Source: Anaeromyces robustus
Lineage: Eukaryota; Neocallimastigomycota; Neocallimastigomycetes; Neocallimastigales; Neocallimastigaceae
Length of the DNA stretch: 30,000 bases
Direction of reading: 5' to 3'
Assembly (NCBI GenBank): GCA_002104895.1
Contig: MCFG01000164.1
Span: 57,501-87,500 of the forward strand
Both the position numbers and the translations under genes were made by a program. Below, piece by piece: positions 27,894-30,000 of this stretch (position 1 is its first letter; each line of letters starts with the position of its first letter). The notes under the pieces were generated by a model. It worked only from the letters and a program-made list of their open reading frames with translations. It ran no database searches and was not told the origin of the DNA.

Positions 27894-27961
<68 letters not shown>

Positions 27962-28000
27962 CAGTCTTATTAGTATTAATATTAGTATTATTATTATTAG
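27825..28000. repeat. (TTA)n array with TTTA and AGT interruptions
   Basis: Two long triplet runs separated by TTTA units, decaying into ATTAGT units near 27965-28000. Confidence 0.95.
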
Positions 28001-28028
28001 TATTATTATTATTTTATTAATAATAATA

Positions 28029-28217
<189 letters not shown>

Positions 28218-28649
28218 TTTAAAAAAAAAATTACATGATTATTTAAAATTCATATGAAAATTATTATTTTTTGTGGCTTGTTATAATTGATGTATGATTC
28301 TTCAAATTGTAAAATATGTTTAATAAAAAATTTTGAATATGAGATAAAACCAGAATAATATATTCTTATATAAAAAATAAAAAAAAAATTTTATATTTAG
28401 ATATTTTTTAAAAAAAATTAAACTTGAAAAAAATTTTCTTTATTAAAAAAAAAATTTTCATATTTATTACAGAAGTCTTTTTTAATAATAACAAAATAAA
28501 TTAAAAATGGTAAATTGAAAATAAAGATAAGTCAAAATTGAAATAGATCTTATAGAAATAAATGACTATACATATTATAAATTGATATAATAATAGATAA
28601 TAAATAAAAATTGTTTTTTTATAAATAAATAATCCAAAATTTTAAACTA

Positions 28650-28650
<1 letters not shown>

Positions 28651-28688
<38 letters not shown>
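28651..28688. promoter_or_regulatory. T26A12 tract upstream of ALYREF
   Basis: 26 T directly joined to 12 A, 160 bases before the ALYREF ATG. Poly(dA:dT) tracts commonly exclude nucleosomes at fungal promoters; that role here is inferred. Confidence 0.4.
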
Positions 28689-28848
28689 TAATAATTACAT
28701 ACTAAAATAAATTTTTAATTATATGTATATTCAATAAAAATATTCTTTTCTACAATTTATTATAAAATAATAAATATTTCTTCATATTTCTATTATATCA
28801 TAATATGATTGAAATATAATATTTATAACTTTTAATATTTTAAAGAAA

Positions 28849-29691
28849 ATGGACATTGATAGCAAAGTTAACATGTCTCTTGACGACATAGTAAAAAATT
28901 CAAGAAGAAGAAATAACAGAAGAGTAATTAATTCTAATAGAAATAATAGATCGATAAAATCAAGACTTTCTAATAATGGTAACAATTCAAAGAAGTCAAT
29001 TCCAGTACGTATAAAAAATATAAGGAGTATTTAAATTATATATTCAAAAAATATATATATCATATATATCATATATATCATATATATGTATGAATTAGAT
29101 GTAATCCTTAATTATGTATATTCAATTACATGAATTAAATAAAAAAAGAAAAACGAAAAAAAATACTTACAAAAATTTTCACTTGTAATTTAAATAATTT
29201 TTATTTATATACATATACAGAGAGGAAATATTAATGGTAATTATAAGATTATAATCCATTATTAAATGGATTATTATACTTTTCTTACATTTATAAGAAT
29301 TACATACAAAATTATATTTTATTCACTTTATTTTATTATATTTTTAAATAAAATAAAATAAAATAATAAATTAATTTAATATGATACAATTAAAATGGAA
29401 TTCTTTGCTCTTAGGAAAATGGAAGCATGACCTTTTTACTTCAAATAACAGTAATACATCAAAAAGATCAATTTTAACTGAAAGAGCAGGTAGAATTCAA
29501 AAACGTTTATCTAGAAACGGTCTTATTACAGCTAAAAAAGTTGCTGGATTACCAACATCTCCAAAAAGAAAGCAAACATCAACTATTCAAATTACAAATC
29601 TTCATCCAAATGCTAATACAGAAGATATTAAAGTATTTAATATTTTAAAAAATAATTATATATAAAAAATAAAATATATAAATAATATCTA

Positions 29692-29725
<34 letters not shown>

Positions 29726-30000
29726 CTTAAACATATTTAATTATTAATAATTTCCATTAAATGATATATAAAAATCTTAAATATATACAATAATATTATA
29801 AAAATGAATTTAAAAAGACCATTTTCCGTGAATTTGGTGAAATAGTAAATATAATATTAAAGAGAGATATTAATGGTAATTCCACTGGTGTTTGTGAAAT
29901 AGAATATGCTAACAGACAATCTTCGATTGATGCTATTGCTAAATATAATGGAATCATTGCTGATGGACAAAAATTATCAGTAGCTGAAATTCAAAGAACT
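28849..30000 (+). CDS. ALYREF: ALYREF/Yra1-type mRNA export adaptor (3' end beyond window)
   Basis: TREX component that binds UAP56 and hands spliced mRNA to the NXF1/Mex67 export receptor. Exons: 28849-29004, 29221-29236, 29415-29632, 29818 to past 30000; 191 residues visible. Seen: N-terminal MSLDDIVKNSRR, the UAP56-binding motif of REF proteins (SLDDII); Arg/Asn-rich linker; GKWKHDLFTSN, matching the KWQHDLFDS block that precedes the ALYREF RRM; RRM starting STIQITNLHPNANTEDI (RNP2) and continuing TIFREFGEIVNIIL, then NSTGVCEIEYANRQSSIDAI (RNP1 area) and KYNGIIADGQKLSV. Exon 2 is only 16 bases; it is required to join the phases and reads RGNING. The C-terminal part lies outside the window. 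Start: the ATG giving MDIDSKVNMSLDD; the inner Met at codon 9 is an alternative. Confidence 0.92.
29050..29089. repeat. CATATATAT nonamer repeat in ALYREF intron 1
   Basis: Three to four tandem copies of a 9-base unit; a separate (AT)n lies at 29694-29722 in intron 3. Confidence 0.9.

Overview
The window looks like a fragment of an anaerobic gut fungus genome (Neocallimastigomycota, for example Piromyces, Neocallimastix or Anaeromyces). The base composition is extremely AT-rich. It contains many homopolymer, (TTA)n and (ATTT)n tracts, short introns with almost uniform GTA donors, and standard-code genes with fungal-type kinetochore and mitochondrial-outer-membrane families. The phylum assignment is inference; eukaryotic and fungal is well supported.

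Layout from left to right: (1) a class V myosin heavy chain on the minus strand (4290 down past position 1; motor and first IQ motifs present, tail outside the window). (2) An unrecognised 527-residue protein on the minus strand (8636-6280) with an N-terminal cysteine cluster and a charged, low-complexity middle. (3) Y14/RBM8A on the plus strand (9893-11278). (4) A zf-UBP plus USP deubiquitinase like USP16/USP45 on the plus strand (12082-14911). (5) A kinesin-13-like motor with a C-terminal SAM-like domain on the minus strand (17287-15326), interrupted by in-frame TAA codons. (6) A single-exon small protein resembling Mim1/TOM13 on the minus strand (19186-18647). (7) LSG1, the circularly permuted 60S-subunit GTPase, on the minus strand (23480-20004, 12 exons). 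(8) DSN1/Mis13, a kinetochore MIS12-complex subunit, on the plus strand (24873-27643). (9) ALYREF/Yra1, the mRNA export adaptor, on the plus strand (28849 to beyond 30000).

These are mostly housekeeping genes and do not form an operon or cluster. Loose themes are cytoskeletal motors and chromosome segregation (myosin V, kinesin-13, DSN1) and splicing-coupled RNA handling (Y14 and ALYREF, both acting on spliced mRNA, in a genome where nearly every gene here has several introns). All exon coordinates were built by hand from splice consensus, reading-frame phase and protein conservation; every internal junction keeps frame. The most surprising observation is the kinesin gene: its otherwise well-conserved motor has a TAA exactly at the serine of the invariant INKS-type motif of switch II, and a second in-frame TAA near the end is followed by 33 more codons of coding-like sequence. 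Intergenic DNA is almost pure A+T with microsatellites; no tRNA, rRNA, transposon or CRISPR was found.
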